A stretch of 64,000 nucleotides of DNA from Phytophthora colocasiae (Eukaryota; Oomycota; Peronosporomycetes; Peronosporales; Peronosporaceae), in contig JAGKQI010000080.1 in the NCBI GenBank assembly GCA_018806915.1, positions 186,001 through 250,000 of the forward strand, read 5' to 3'. Position numbers and translations under genes: made by a program. The notes under the pieces were generated by a model. It was not told the DNA's origin and did no database searches. It saw nothing but the letters and a program-made list of their open reading frames with translations. Within the stretch, counting starts at the first letter, position 1, and every line of letters starts with the position of its first letter. Shown piece by piece: positions 1 to 10,747 of the stretch.

Positions 1-733
1 AACAGTTCCGAAGATTTTTCGCTTCGCGTTGATGCTCAAGCTCTTGAGCCAACCGTACCACGGATGGATCCTCCGCAGAGGTGTCTTCCCCAGCAATCTG
101 CCGCTCGAGTCCGACTACATAGTCCTGTAAAACAGCATAGGCTTCTGCTGAAGAGACCTCTAGATCCGAGTATTGGGCCTTGAGGACGTCGAGCTCACGC
201 AAGTGATCCTTGAGCCGATCCAGATCTTGCACCGCTTCCGCATCCTTCTGCTTCGCCAGTCGGAGAGCAGTTTGAGAAACATCATACCGAAGCTGCGCGA
301 AGTCAATGAACGCTTGAGCAAGGTTTAGGTGAGGCTGCAGCAGGTTATGAAGCTCTTCATTATGCTTCCGGGCTGCGGTGAGATCCTGGAGCACTTGCTG
401 ATAGCCGGTCTGCATCTCGACGTATCCATCAGACAGAGACTGGAGAGAATCAACGGCCGCATGCGCAGGATCCAGATTTGGAATCGTAGGAGTGGCGGCT
501 GCCGTGAAATCAGAGGGAGCTTGGTCGCAATGGGGACACGGAGGCGGAGCCGCAGAGCGATCATGGCCGAAGAACACGGTGGTGTACGCGGAGGAACAGT
601 CGTCGGCAGGCCGATGCAGAGACGGCGATTTGAGGAATGACGAGCCAACTTGGAATTTTGTATGGGAACGACGTGATGCCGTTGTGCGGCAACAACATCG
701 TCCCAGGGGCGATTGTGGTGAAGTGGATTCAAA
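1..733 (-). CDS. Partial open frame off the left edge, coiled-coil rich, unknown function
   Basis: Reading the minus strand, a frame stays open from just after a TGA at 734-736 to the left edge of the window. The first internal ATG is at 413-415. The product has a CPHC zinc-ribbon-like motif in a proline-rich stretch, followed by a long Glu/Gln/Leu-rich segment with heptad-like spacing that suggests a coiled coil. I do not recognise the family. The adjoining repeats and transposon fragments make a transposable-element protein plausible, but nothing proves it. The 3' end lies outside the window. Confidence 0.35.
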
Positions 734-829
734 TCAAGCCAGACGGGACGCAGAACGACCTGACGTGCGACAGTGGTGCTACGATAAGGACAGGTCCTTG
801 GAACCGGGTACCTACTCTAGGGCGGACCC

Positions 830-1270
830 TAAGTTAGGATCCACTTGGCCTGGCTGACCTAAGTTCGGATCCCACAGTCCTAAGTGCGGATCCCACGGTA
901 CTAAGTGCGGATCCTTCAGAACCCAGATCCTCGGATCCAGACGTCGAGATCCAGATCCAAGATCCTCGGATCCAGATGCCGGATCTCCAAGATCCGAGAT
1001 CCGCGGATCCCGAAGCTGGATCCTCAAGATCCAAGATCCCGAGATCCAGATCCAAGATCCTCCTGGTTGGGGGGATCTTGGTCTTGGACTCGAAGATCTT
1101 GTGGATCCTTGGATCCGTGGTTGCCTTGGTGGGTGTGGGGGTCCTTTTCCTTTTCCTTTACTGTTTTGCTTGCCGCCTCCTGTAGCGGTTGGTCTTGAGG
1201 GTGTTGAGAGGTCGAGGGATCCTACGGTTAAGCAATCAACACCGTTGGATCCGGGGTCTTCACTTGCGTA
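830..1270. repeat. GATC-dense low-complexity tract
   Basis: Degenerate short units built on GGATCC and AGATCC. I count 20 GATC tetramers between about 925 and 1120. Both strands have open frames here that encode only Asp/Pro/Ser/Gly-rich low-complexity peptide, so coding is unlikely. Isolated copies of the same word recur at about 1535-1570. Confidence 0.75.
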
Positions 1271-1693
1271 AGGTAAGCCGGCCAAATCGGGGATCCGGTC
1301 TTAGCTGTAGCTAGGTATGCGAAGAAACTTGCAGGAAGACTAAGGGGAGGCCAATACACTATCCTCTTCCCTTGTCTGAGGTCCTGAAGAAAACCACTTG
1401 CGCACTAGAAGGTAAATTCGACTCTCTGATTTATGGTTATCCAGTTTCTCATCCTGTACCCTATCTTTTCCATCTCAAATCTCTATCTTGGATCATGCTG
1501 GCTCTCCTGCAACTTCTACACTATGTCGATGTCTTGGATCTTGAGGATCCGGCTTCAGGATCCGACCTGTGTGCAGGAACCCCCACGCAAGTCCAACCTC
1601 CCAAGTCCCCGCCTAGGAAGTTCAAGCCCTCACGCCTGTGTACACTCTCCCGTTCCTAAGAGAGCAGATCCCGCCCACTGACGGGTACACAAG

Positions 1694-2527
1694 GTGAGCC
1701 TCAGCAACCCCACGGTTATCGGAGTACCCCCTCCGTTAGTCAGTGTCTGGGCGCCGTGTGTGAACGTTGGACCAGCGGATCTGTGGCGGCAACTTCGAGC
1801 GGCAGGCTGGACGTCCAAGCGCCCAACTGGACTGCAGACGGAGTGGAGCTACGCCAGCCCTGGGCGTAGCAGCGTTTTTGTAGGAGAGAATGCGGTCGTG
1901 GGCCACGCATTTCAGTCCGGACTACTCGAAGACTCTCCCGAAGCCTCTGACAACCTTGATGATGAGCCGCTCGAGCGTGACACGGATGAAGACGCTCATG
2001 GGCTGCTCGACAGCTCCCAAGTAGACCTGAGAGCTTCGCAGATCGACACGAGCGTACAGCTCTCTCAACGTACGATCGATCACATGTTTGGCCCACACAG
2101 CGATGAAGACATCGAACTCTCGCAGACCGCTGTCACAAGCGCATTTGGTCTCGCTCCTGGTGACCTTCAAGTTGATGATGAGCATCGAAGCGCTGCCGCT
2201 GGCTTGCATCTTCTTTCCGAAGCCTCCGGATTAGAGAGCGAAGGTGAAGAAGACCGTGGAGAGCTTGTTGCACCGACTCTGCGGCAACGCAGGCGCGCAG
2301 TGTTGCCGGCGCCATCAGACGTAAATGTTTTGGTAGATGGAGAAGCCGATAGCGACTACGAAAACTACAGCTCGAGCGATGGCGAAGAAGATGGCGTATT
2401 TGATGAAGACAGTGAGTGTGGCGGTGATGAGCTGAACGAGTCGATGTCGTGTTCAGGGGGAGCTTGGGCGGCAGATTTCTCCCGCCGAGTCTTCCGGATG
2501 CGCGCCATCCCGCCAATTGTCGAATGA
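1694..2527 (+). pseudogene. Acidic ORF fragment, possibly transposon-associated
   Basis: A 277-codon open frame whose first in-frame ATG lies near codon 131, so the 5' end is missing or supplied by an unseen exon. The N-terminal part contains a WRQLRAAGWTSKRPTGL segment followed by a FVGENAVV-like stretch. I recall this kind of segment from N-termini of oomycete piggyBac-type and related transposon proteins; this is memory, not a search result. The rest is strongly acidic (Asp/Glu/Ser tracts) and ends in a basic FSRRVFRMR patch. No transposase catalytic core follows. Most likely a truncated element protein. Confidence 0.4.
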
Positions 2528-3352
2528 GTGGCTGTGGCCATGATCAGCAAATTGCGCGTCCAGGCCAGATTGAAACCCTGGCCCTGGCCCGATTTTGAAA
2601 TGTCTCCAAAAAACCTCTCGCAGCTTTTGCGAGCTAGGTGCTGTGAAATGACTTGATTAAAGTATTGAAGAATGAGATCTGAGCCATTTGCTATTCTTTG
2701 GCCAATGTCGTAGCTGACGACATAAACAAAAATATATGTCGTCAGTTATGACGTTCGGAACCAAGGTGTTAAGGCTCTGTACTACATTCCTAGTTCCTGG
2801 AACTGTTTCAAAATAGTCGCCTCTGGGTGTCCTGGAATCCCTGCGACTCGAACGGGTACGTTGGCTGGAAGAGCTGCTGGTTTGGTCACGATCTTCATCT
2901 GCGGTGTTCTCGCTCAGGGAAAGTTTGTTGGTGGCTTCAACTGGTTCATTCCAGATGGTCTCTACTCGCAAAGCAGCATGATCACCTTCACCCATGCTGA
3001 TGCTTATCATCTCGCCCATCGTGACTGTTGTTGTGTCCTTGGCCACGACGGCTAAGGTCAGGAAGGATGACAGTTGCCTGCTCCTGTCCAAGAGGCCACC
3101 GCCACTGAATGTAGCTATTTTGCACTCCGCTGTCACGCTTGCTGTTATTATCGTCGTAGCTGAGCGTCGCGTGTGCGCAGATAGTAGCGCTTTCGTGCCG
3201 ACTTAATCCGTTCTTTGGTAGTGAGGAATTGCTGAGGTGAGTGCTCTTTTGTACTAACTTTATCACAAATAATACTGTAGTAGCTCTCACTTTCAAAAAT
3301 ATTAAAACTTCATTCGTTTTCTGATTAATGACAATGGCTTGGCGAGTCGAAT
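2528..3352. other. Stretch without a convincing gene
   Basis: A 159-codon minus-strand frame (2657-3136) exists here, but it starts inside a dispersed repeat (3100-3130) and has no recognisable domain. I treat it as non-coding. Nothing else stands out. Confidence 0.5.
3100..3130. repeat. 31-bp dispersed repeat, copy 1
   Basis: A 31-bp sequence containing CACTGAATGTAGCTATTTTG recurs in the same orientation at 5159-5189 with a single T/C difference. The two copies flank the Crinkler locus. The origin is unknown; a terminal or sub-terminal piece of a dispersed element is possible. Confidence 0.7.
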
Positions 3353-4436
3353 TCAATCAAAACATTGTTCAATGCTGCGGTGTAGCATCTCCATTTTGTC
3401 GTCAAGTGATACTTCCGACCAAAAATTCGGAAAGTCGTACGATGCATCTATCCAATGCTTCTCCAAGGCAATCATCCTTGCCACTCTTGCTTGTAAGTTC
3501 AAACAGCGATAGAAAGGTCGCTCTAATCCAGTAAATGTCAGAGTACTGCCATCCACGTCACCAAATGTTGTCTGCACCTCGAAATGGCATCGTTTTTTCG
3601 CCAACGATACGCTGTCTAAGAGCACTCTTACTTGGTCCTCACTGAGCACTTGATTGCCGTTACGGTCCGTGAGATCAATAAGACGGGTGTCTCGAATTTC
3701 TGGGTCGAACAACTTCAAACGGAAGGCGTCCGTGTCATCACGAATGAAGCTGATTTGGAAATAGTCAAATGCATGTTCCAACGGCTTGAACAGCAACAAA
3801 CCATTCTTCACATCGTCGATATCTGATATTTGCATCATCACCAATGACAAATATTCATTGCTGCGGCGAAACAAATGTGAGGCGATCACAAGTGACTCTG
3901 GGAAAGCAACGTCGAGTAGCATACATCGCACCCAGGACTTCTTTCGGCGATAGCATCCATAAAAGTTGCACAACTGCTCCTTAAATTCCTTGTTCCGCTC
4001 AGTCAGAGTCCGTGGTGCATTTATGAGCATATGGGGCAACATTGCTTCTAGAAGATCCATGGCTGGGGAATGGAGGTTGTCTTGCTCCGGAACCACCACC
4101 AGTACGTGCACAGGACCCTTTCCAGTAGCAGCTTCTTCTTCACTCACTCCGCCTAGTTCACGACTAGCCAGCCCAACGGCTCGTAGCTTTGCGTCTATAA
4201 ACTGTAGCTTGGTATAACCATTAGTGTCCATCACGCCTTGCAGCACGTCATGTTGGGTCAGCCACGCGCCGTCCTTCTTCGCCAGAGAGCTGCAGTTCGT
4301 CGGCATCACACTGGATCTTATTCTGCTTCACCGTCTTGATTGCCTTCTTCAAGGCGTACACCGTGTCGCTCTCATCTACCCTAACCGAGAACGCGCTGCC
4401 CGCCGCACGAACGATCGTACAGAAAAGATTTTCCAT
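3353..4436 (-). pseudogene. CRN-like: Crinkler (CRN) effector gene, frameshifted at the LFLAK motif
   Basis: The minus-strand frame starting at the ATG 4434-4436 opens with the ubiquitin-like CRN N-terminus (a MENLFCTIV start, then LKKAIK). A second frame carries an LAKKDGAWLT segment, the HVLVVVP motif that ends the CRN DWL region, and a C-terminal effector domain of about 230 residues. The two frames meet near 4286-4289, exactly at the LFLAK-type host-delivery motif, where the sequence appears two bases shorter than expected. CRN proteins are secreted oomycete effectors that act in the host nucleus. The break suggests a dead or allelic pseudogene, and a sequencing error cannot be excluded. 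I do not recognise the C-terminal subfamily. Confidence 0.75.
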
Positions 4437-5158
4437 TTTTCCTCGAGTTGAAGGAGAATTATTTAAAAGCCGCGAAAGCGCGCTTGTCTTCCTGCTCTTT
4501 GTTGTTGTGCAGGTACTCCAGCGTCTCCTTGGTGCGTCGAGTGTTCTTGGTAGGTAAGAAAAGAAGAGACTTGTCATGTAGAAGGTAAATATCAAAGTAA
4601 TATTGATTGTTATTAGGAAGGAAAGCCTCGAGCACAAAACCTCCTTCAGGCTGGACCCATCGATCAAGATGGTCACTGGCCTTCCTGTCACTCAACCGTA
4701 ACGGACCCTCGAAAGTTCGTACTAAGAGGTTTGAGCTAGTACTACTAGAACATTTCGATTGGGGTAAGACCACATTGAAAAAAAATCGAGTTGCAAAAGT
4801 ACATGAAGATTTGACCGCACATTCATTTGATTTTTAGGTTTCATTCTTGACTCCTTCCTACATGTAGTTATCACACGGTGGGGTATCCTCACAGTCGGAA
4901 CAGCTCGATCTGAAAGAAGCTGAGGAATTCCTTGTACTTTGGTCCGAACTGCATCGTGACGTTGCCATCACTACCATGATATCGGGTGATTTTGATGAAG
5001 AATGTGAAGTCGTAGCAAACGTTACGGACCAGCACGTTGCAGCATTGATTGCCTCTGTTCACGAGTGAAGCTTGCGATAGTCGCAGTATCCGGATAAGCG
5101 ACTGCTGTCTCATACGCAGCGAGTTAGCAGCGAACAACCGGGGCGGGAAATGGCTCGA

Positions 5159-5189
5159 CGCCACTGAATGTAGCCATTTTGCACTCCGC
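5159..5189. repeat. 31-bp dispersed repeat, copy 2
   Basis: Same orientation as the copy at 3100-3130, one mismatch. It lies 18 bp from the Gypsy insertion point. Confidence 0.7.
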
Positions 5190-5202
5190 GGGGCACAAAT
5201 GT

Positions 5203-5207
5203 CCAGG
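5203..5207. repeat. Gypsy target site duplication, left copy
   Basis: CCAGG immediately outside the left LTR; the same five bases lie at 11161-11165 outside the right LTR. Confidence 0.9.
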
Positions 5208-5620
5208 TGTGGTGTTTTCCGGAGGTTGAAGCAACACCAAACACAAAGCAAGGCAGGTGGCGAACCTGCAGGAAACTTGTAGCCAAGTGTATTGATGCAG
5301 CTTGTGCAGTAGCTAGCACTTTGTAAAGTGAGAGGATAGAATAGTCGTCACCACCCTTCCGTCTCAATGAAAGTATACAGTCCTTATGCTGACGACAGCA
5401 TCAGGGGTAACATGCAAGACAACCAGAGATTCCACTTGGATCACTGGCGGCCTGTCCTACAAGATCCGTGAATGTTTGGCCGGGTGGAGATTGCTGAACT
5501 GGATGCACCAGAGTCAGACATCTCTCCGTCTGTGATCAACCCGGATGTACCAGGTAGTTCACTGTCTGTTCGCAAACTTGAAGGCGGCGGAATCAGGCTT
5601 GATGCCTACGATTCACCACA
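5208..5620 (-). repeat. Left LTR (3' LTR of the element)
   Basis: 413 bp, TGTGGTG...CACCACA. Appears identical to 10748-11160. It is the 3' LTR in the sense of the element. Confidence 0.95.
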
Positions 5621-5744
5621 CAGCCCCCAAAGCTTGATTCCGCAGCCGGACTTCGACCACCCCGTTCACATCCCTGGCAGTCAGATCCATGTCTGGCCCT
5701 GGCTGATCTCGGTGTAGCTCTTCGCCCCAGCTTTGGATATTGGT

Positions 5745-8700
5745 TCACTTCTTGCCGGTGATGGTCACCAGTCTGTCGGCTCCAGCAGTCCGTGAACGGG
5801 TCCGTCGGCTCACACTTCCCTCGTCAGCTTGTACCTCTATGAGACGCGAAGTGCTTGCGTCGGGTTGGTCGTTGTTAGGCCCAAGTTCAACTCCTGAAGT
5901 CTGCGGCGCAGCTACAGCGGGAAGACTTCTATCGGGCACTTTTGCATTCGTTGTTCGCGATCGTCGACGTCTGGGCTTCCGGCGGTTCTTGTCCGTCGTC
6001 TTTACCGTCTCCGCCACAGCGATCTGTCCTTGCGAGGTAGTTTCTCCAGTCGTGGTAGCGCACTGCCAGTGTGCCTTGAGCTCTTGATCAGCAGCTGCCA
6101 CGTACTGGTCCACTAGGATGGGAACGTCTTTTGCTAAGCTGGCCAGTGGTTCGTACGAGTCCTCAATGTCCTCAAGTCCTTTCCACTGAACCAGGACTTC
6201 AAAGTCACGTATCGCTTCATTCCATCGGTGGCTTTTGAATTTCTCTATTGCCAGTACAATTCCTTGCGATGAGATGTGTTCCAAAAGTTCTTCAGTAACG
6301 TCCAAGCTAGAGTCTGCATAGAACTTGAGTCTAGAGGCATGTACGTCCAGCTCAGCGCCTGTGATGAGGTGTTTTACCCGGAATGAGTGTGCGTCAGCGC
6401 GTACAACACGATACGGCCCCACCCAAGTCACAAGCAGCTTGTTACTTCTCTTCTCGTCCACTCTCGAGCGTAACACGTAGTCACCCTCCGTAAAATTCAC
6501 AAGGTTTTCTCCACGTTCTCGTTTTTTGTTTAGCATCCTCTGCTTCAGGCGTTGATCTTCCACCACCTTGTGCATGGAGCGAATGCTGCTGCGAAGGTCG
6601 TCGAGAAATCCATCGATCTTATCACACGCCGGCACCTCGTTGAACTCCCCAGTGCTAGGCAGGTAAAATTCTCTGAGAGGCGTCGGGCACGGTAATCCAG
6701 TAAACAGCTCCACGGGCGCTCTGTTGCCCAACGATGGCACTGCTGTGTGATTGAGGCTTGACTGTACCATTGGTACCAAGTAAACCCAGTCGTGGTGAGC
6801 AATCTTGTACTCCAAGATCATGGTCCGAATCACCTGGAGGATGTCTCTGTTCACCCGCTCCACGGACCCGTTGATCCAGGGACAGTATGCAGGCGTGAAC
6901 TCCTGCTGCGTTCGCAGTCGTCGAGAAAGCTCACCCACCACTTCGTTTTTAAAATGCGAGCCTTGGTCTGAGATCCAGTTAGGTGGCAACCCGAACCGAG
7001 AATGCCAGTCGAGGAAAGCTTCCACAGTTACTGAGCTGTCGGCTGTGTCTGCAACCACCAATTCACAGAAATGGGATGCGTGGTCCTTCAGCACTAGGAT
7101 GTACTTAGATTCTCCGAAGCCATCACCCATTGAAAGGAAATCGAAATGTAGCAAACCATTGCGTTCACTGCATTCAAACGTTTCACCCCAAGGCCTGGGG
7201 ATGATATTCCCCCCTTTTGAATGTAGACACAGTCGACACTGGCGGACAAACGTGGTCGCCAAAGAGCGCAGGTTCTCCAACGCAAACAATCGACGTATGT
7301 GTTCCACCATAGCAGCGATTCCACGGTGCCCTTGTGCACCACAGTGTGCAATGATGAACAATCGCAGGATAAGGTCCTTAGCCTCCACAGGAATCCAAAC
7401 CCGGTTGTTGACCGCGAGAACACCAGTTTCAGTACGCTCGGCTCCTTGTGGTGGATCGTAACTGGACTGTATCAACTCAATCTCTGCAAACGTTGGCCAC
7501 ACGAAATTTGAGTCATCCAAGGGGCGAAGCATTGAGATTCTCTGCTCCACCACTTCGGGCTGTTGCTCCTGTTGAGCTACTAGCGGAGTAGAACGAATCC
7601 TCTTGATCGTAGCAGCGGTAGTAGTGCGGTTACCAGCCCACCTGCTGATCATATCGGCCCAAACGTTCTCAGGTCCAGCGATATGTTCAATCACATAGTT
7701 GTAGTTCATCAGTTTTAAAGCCCACCGCAATAATTTCCCTTTCACATGCTTCTTCACATGCTCGTCCGGCGCGAAAACATGAATCAAATTGCGATGGTCG
7801 CAAAACAACCGAAATCCCTGAGGTCTCAGCAGCAAATAGTCTAGTTTGTCACAAGCGAGAGCGATCGGGAACGTCTCTTTCTCGATCACCGTCCAGTTAA
7901 GTTGACTCCCCGTGAAACTTCCACTCAAACATTCCACAAGCTGGTGCTGCTGGTCCTGAACAGGAACCTTCGGGTTGTAGTCCTTGACTTGCGTCACAAT
8001 CAGCGCCCAACCAACATCCGATGCGTCTGTCAGCAAACACGTAGTCGCAGAGTCATCAGGGAAAGCAAGTGTAGCAGCCGACGCTAGCATACCCTTCACG
8101 TTATCAAACGTCGCCTTCTCGTCAGCGCTCAGTACAATCGAAATTCCAGCTGCTACCCTCTTAGTCCGACGAGTCTTTGCCAGAGCTTCGTCCAATTTGC
8201 GTTGAAGAGGAGCAACTTGGCGAGCGTAATCGATAAGACTCTCGCGCATCCAGTTTATAGAACAAAGAAACTGTTGTAGCTCCCCTGCCGAACTTGGGTA
8301 CGGCATTGCACGGAGTGTTTTAATCCGAGTAGGGTCGTGACGTACACCGTTGGCATCGATGATCTTGCCACACCACTTCACCTCCTGCTGGTACAGGCTG
8401 GACTTTTTCACGCTGAGCTTCAGGCCGAATTCATCCAGCAGTGAAAACAGCTCCTTCAGCTTGTCCAAGTAGGTGTCAATGTCGTCCGCATAGAGTAGCA
8501 GGTCATCTATCCACACGAGTAAGTGCTTGTACAGCAATGTAGCAAAACACTTCTCCATGGTCTTCTGGAAGTAGATCGCAGCATCACCACAACCTTGAGA
8601 AACACGTCGCGGAGTTTAGATCTTCTCGTCTGTCATATACGAGAGCCACTCCTGACAGAACTCAGCAAGAGGTAGCTGCCAGAAACCTTTAATGAAATCG

Positions 8701-9053
8701 AAAAGTCCAAAATGTTGTTTTCCACGTGCATTTTCCATTACCAACGAAAGTATCGGCATCACAGCAGCCATGATGTCCGTTCTCGAATTAAACTCACGAT
8801 AGTCCGTCGTTTGACGCATGTCCATTAGCTCTTGAGACTTTTTGACGGGTAGTACGGGGCTTGCCCACCGGCTGGTAGGATTCTCGTAGATCCATCCTAG
8901 ACCAACAAGCATAGTGTTAAATTCCCGTAAAAATTGTCGAACATGCGGAGGATATTTGCGGGGCTTACATTTGCAAGGCTGAACCCCTTCCTTCAAACGC
9001 ACTTCGAGCGGCGGGACACGCGCAGGCGGATCGTCACGGAGCTCAAGCGCCAC
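5745..9053 (-). pseudogene. pol: Gypsy pol: reverse transcriptase, RNase H, integrase, chromodomain; in-frame stop in RT
   Basis: The N-terminal part (8619-9053) carries the RT palm entry (ASPVLPVKK, then FDFIKGFWQLPL). A TAA at 8616-8618 interrupts the RT in frame. The frame continues with the catalytic WIDDLLLYADD box, then RNase H residues (TDAS, KE, CDHRN), the integrase HHCC zinc finger (HCGAQGHRG, then CRLC), the integrase D-D-E core (HFDF, SDQGSHF, GSVERVNRD) and a C-terminal chromodomain (VLVQWKGL). The start overlaps the Gag-Pro frame in another phase near 9040-9053. Whether the frame change and stop are lesions, or are overcome by recoding, cannot be decided here; a stop inside RT favours a defective copy. 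Confidence 0.9.
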
Positions 9054-10639
9054 ACATCATACATGTGCACAATCACTCGTAACTTGTCCACCTTGTCGGC
9101 AGGAAACCCATGCTTCAGGGCTCTTTCAATCAGAACCTCAACAGCTGCACGAACTTCTTCATCACTGGCCACGTGGTTGGGATTTGAAGGGAGTTCGTCA
9201 GCTTCCAGTTCGAAAGGGTCTCCACTCGTCTCATCATCCGCGTGAGAGGCAAGTTGTTCCAATTGGCGATCCACATCGATACCCAAAGAACCTAACAAAT
9301 CTCGTCCAATGATAAATTCGTCATCGTCCACATCCATAATGAGGCAAGGCACAGCTTCCGCTGGCTGCACCGGTCCAGCAGCCGTGTGAATCAAAACGTG
9401 AAGTAGCGCCTTCTTAGTAGCCACAACCGAGTGAGAACCATACGCTAAACTACGTACTGGAGTGTCCAAAGGGATTGCTTGTACCGACGGGTCAACTTCG
9501 CATAATTGATTCCACTGTGATCTGCTAATCACTGTGTGATCGGAGCCAGTGTCCGGACAGCACGGTAGATCCAGAATTCCATTAATCGTCACAGTACGAG
9601 ACGTTGCGGGCATCAGCTTTTTTAATCTCTTCGTGCGAGATTTGCGGGCTTTATTTGCTTCACGAAGCTTCTGCCGCAGGACAATCTTCTCCGCATCGGT
9701 CGCTTTATCGCAATCGCTGAGCCAGTGCATTTCCTGGCACTTCGGGCATGGCGACGGCGGCTCCTTACGTGAAACAGGCTGTTTGTCGTTCTTCTTGTTG
9801 GTCTTCTTCTCGACCTTTCGCTCGGTCTTCTGTTGAGTAAAGTTTTTCTCCGAGTTAGAGTTAGCCGGCTTCTTTGATGAAACATCAGTCTTTCCAGCAT
9901 CCTTAGCAGATTTGGGCACCGCAGATTTGTCCTTTACAGTCATCCGCATCCGTTTATTCTGCTGGAAATGGCGTTCATGCTCCACAGCCTTCTCGTAGAC
10001 CAGCGTATACAATTCTTGAATATTCTTGCCAGCCTCCTTATGGGTCCAACGGACAGCATTCTTCACTGTCTCCTTCAGAACAGGAGGGGCCAGACTTGAG
10101 ATCAAACGTCTGCACTTTTCAGCTTCTCCGTCAGCGCCAGAGAATACTTCCTCAAGGCCATTCTCAAGGACGATTTCCGCAAAGCGCTGAAAGTAAGACA
10201 GTACGCGAGCATCCACATCACTTTCCTTCAAGTCCATCTGCAGCTCCTTCGAGAACAGAGCCTTTATGTCAGGGAGGTCATTGTTCTTGACTTTTCCCAA
10301 CAGAGTTTTGATTTCGGCGATTAGTCGCTCCTCAGTGACGTCTACAACGTCCATCCGAAGCCGAAGCGTGCAGAACGTCGATAAGAGGTTCAGGTCAAAC
10401 GTCTCTTTAACACCCTGCGTCACCAGGTTGTAGTCTTCACCAGAACTTCTACAACGAGCCCTCATCTTGGCCTCATACTCCTTGCGCCGTTTGTTCCATT
10501 TGACCAAAGCTTCGTGAGAAATTGAGCTCAACTTCGGCGGCAAAATGGGCGCAAAAATGGGTACTGGCACCATAGAAGAGTGTTGGTAGGACTCCTCCTC
10601 ATTATCCAAATCAGCTTCAACGGCACGCCTCTTCGACAT
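8993..10639 (-). CDS. gag-pro: Gypsy Gag-protease polyprotein
   Basis: A 548-residue minus-strand frame that begins at an ATG just inside the 5' (right-hand) LTR. Residues of about 40-240 form a helical Gag capsid-like region. A Lys-rich linker follows, then a zinc knuckle CPKCQEMHWLSDC (Cx2Cx3Hx4C), then a retropepsin-like protease with the DTGS active-site motif and a FIIGRDLLG flap/psi-loop segment. The frame ends just after the start of RT, where pol continues in a different phase. Confidence 0.9.
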   Translation of the reverse strand: MSKRRAVEADLDNEEESYQHSSMVPVPIFAPILPPKLSSISHEALVKWNKRRKEYEAKMRARCRSSGEDYNLVTQGVKETFDLNLLSTFCTLRLRMDVVDVTEERLIAEIKTLLGKVKNNDLPDIKALFSKELQMDLKESDVDARVLSYFQRFAEIVLENGLEEVFSGADGEAEKCRRLISSLAPPVLKETVKNAVRWTHKEAGKNIQELYTLVYEKAVEHERHFQQNKRMRMTVKDKSAVPKSAKDAGKTDVSSKKPANSNSEKNFTQQKTERKVEKKTNKKNDKQPVSRKEPPSPCPKCQEMHWLSDCDKATDAEKIVLRQKLREANKARKSRTKRLKKLMPATSRTVTINGILDLPCCPDTGSDHTVISRSQWNQLCEVDPSVQAIPLDTPVRSLAYGSHSVVATKKALLHVLIHTAAGPVQPAEAVPCLIMDVDDDEFIIGRDLLGSLGIDVDRQLEQLASHADDETSGDPFELEADELPSNPNHVASDEEVRAAVEVLIERALKHGFPADKVDKLRVIVHMYDVWRLSSVTIRLRVSRRSKCV

Positions 10640-10747
10640 GACGAACGAGTAGTTGGCGTCGACACTTGATCAGCGTAGACGTAGTGAAGACAGCTAGCAA
10701 GTCGAGTACTACGCTGTTGGAGTAGTACGACCCACTAAAGAATTCTT

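Larger units (their letters stand above)
4889..5207 (-). pseudogene. 3' part of a small PX-like gene, split by the Gypsy element
   Basis: The minus-strand frame contains FPPRLFAANSLRMRQQSL followed by a Cys- and aromatic-rich segment, and ends at a TGA at 4889. The pattern of Pro-Pro-Arg, then Leu-Arg-x-Arg-Gln-x-x-Leu, resembles the second half of a PX phosphoinositide-binding domain. The matching first half lies at 11161-11300, across the retrotransposon. The two halves are not in one frame: a shift occurs in or near the 31-bp repeat at 5159-5189. The family assignment is tentative. Confidence 0.4.

Noticed and set aside
812..1285. 157-codon minus-strand frame over the GATC tract
   Set aside because: Encodes only low-complexity Asp/Pro/Gly/Ser sequence that follows from the repeat; open on both strands.
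2657..3136. 159-codon minus-strand gene
   Set aside because: Starts within the 31-bp dispersed repeat and lacks any domain or initiator.
4459..4773. Open minus-strand frame just upstream of the Crinkler gene (RWVQPEGGFVLEAF segment)
   Set aside because: The composition looks protein-like, but there is no ATG in the frame and no matching exon upstream; left as unexplained leader or relic.
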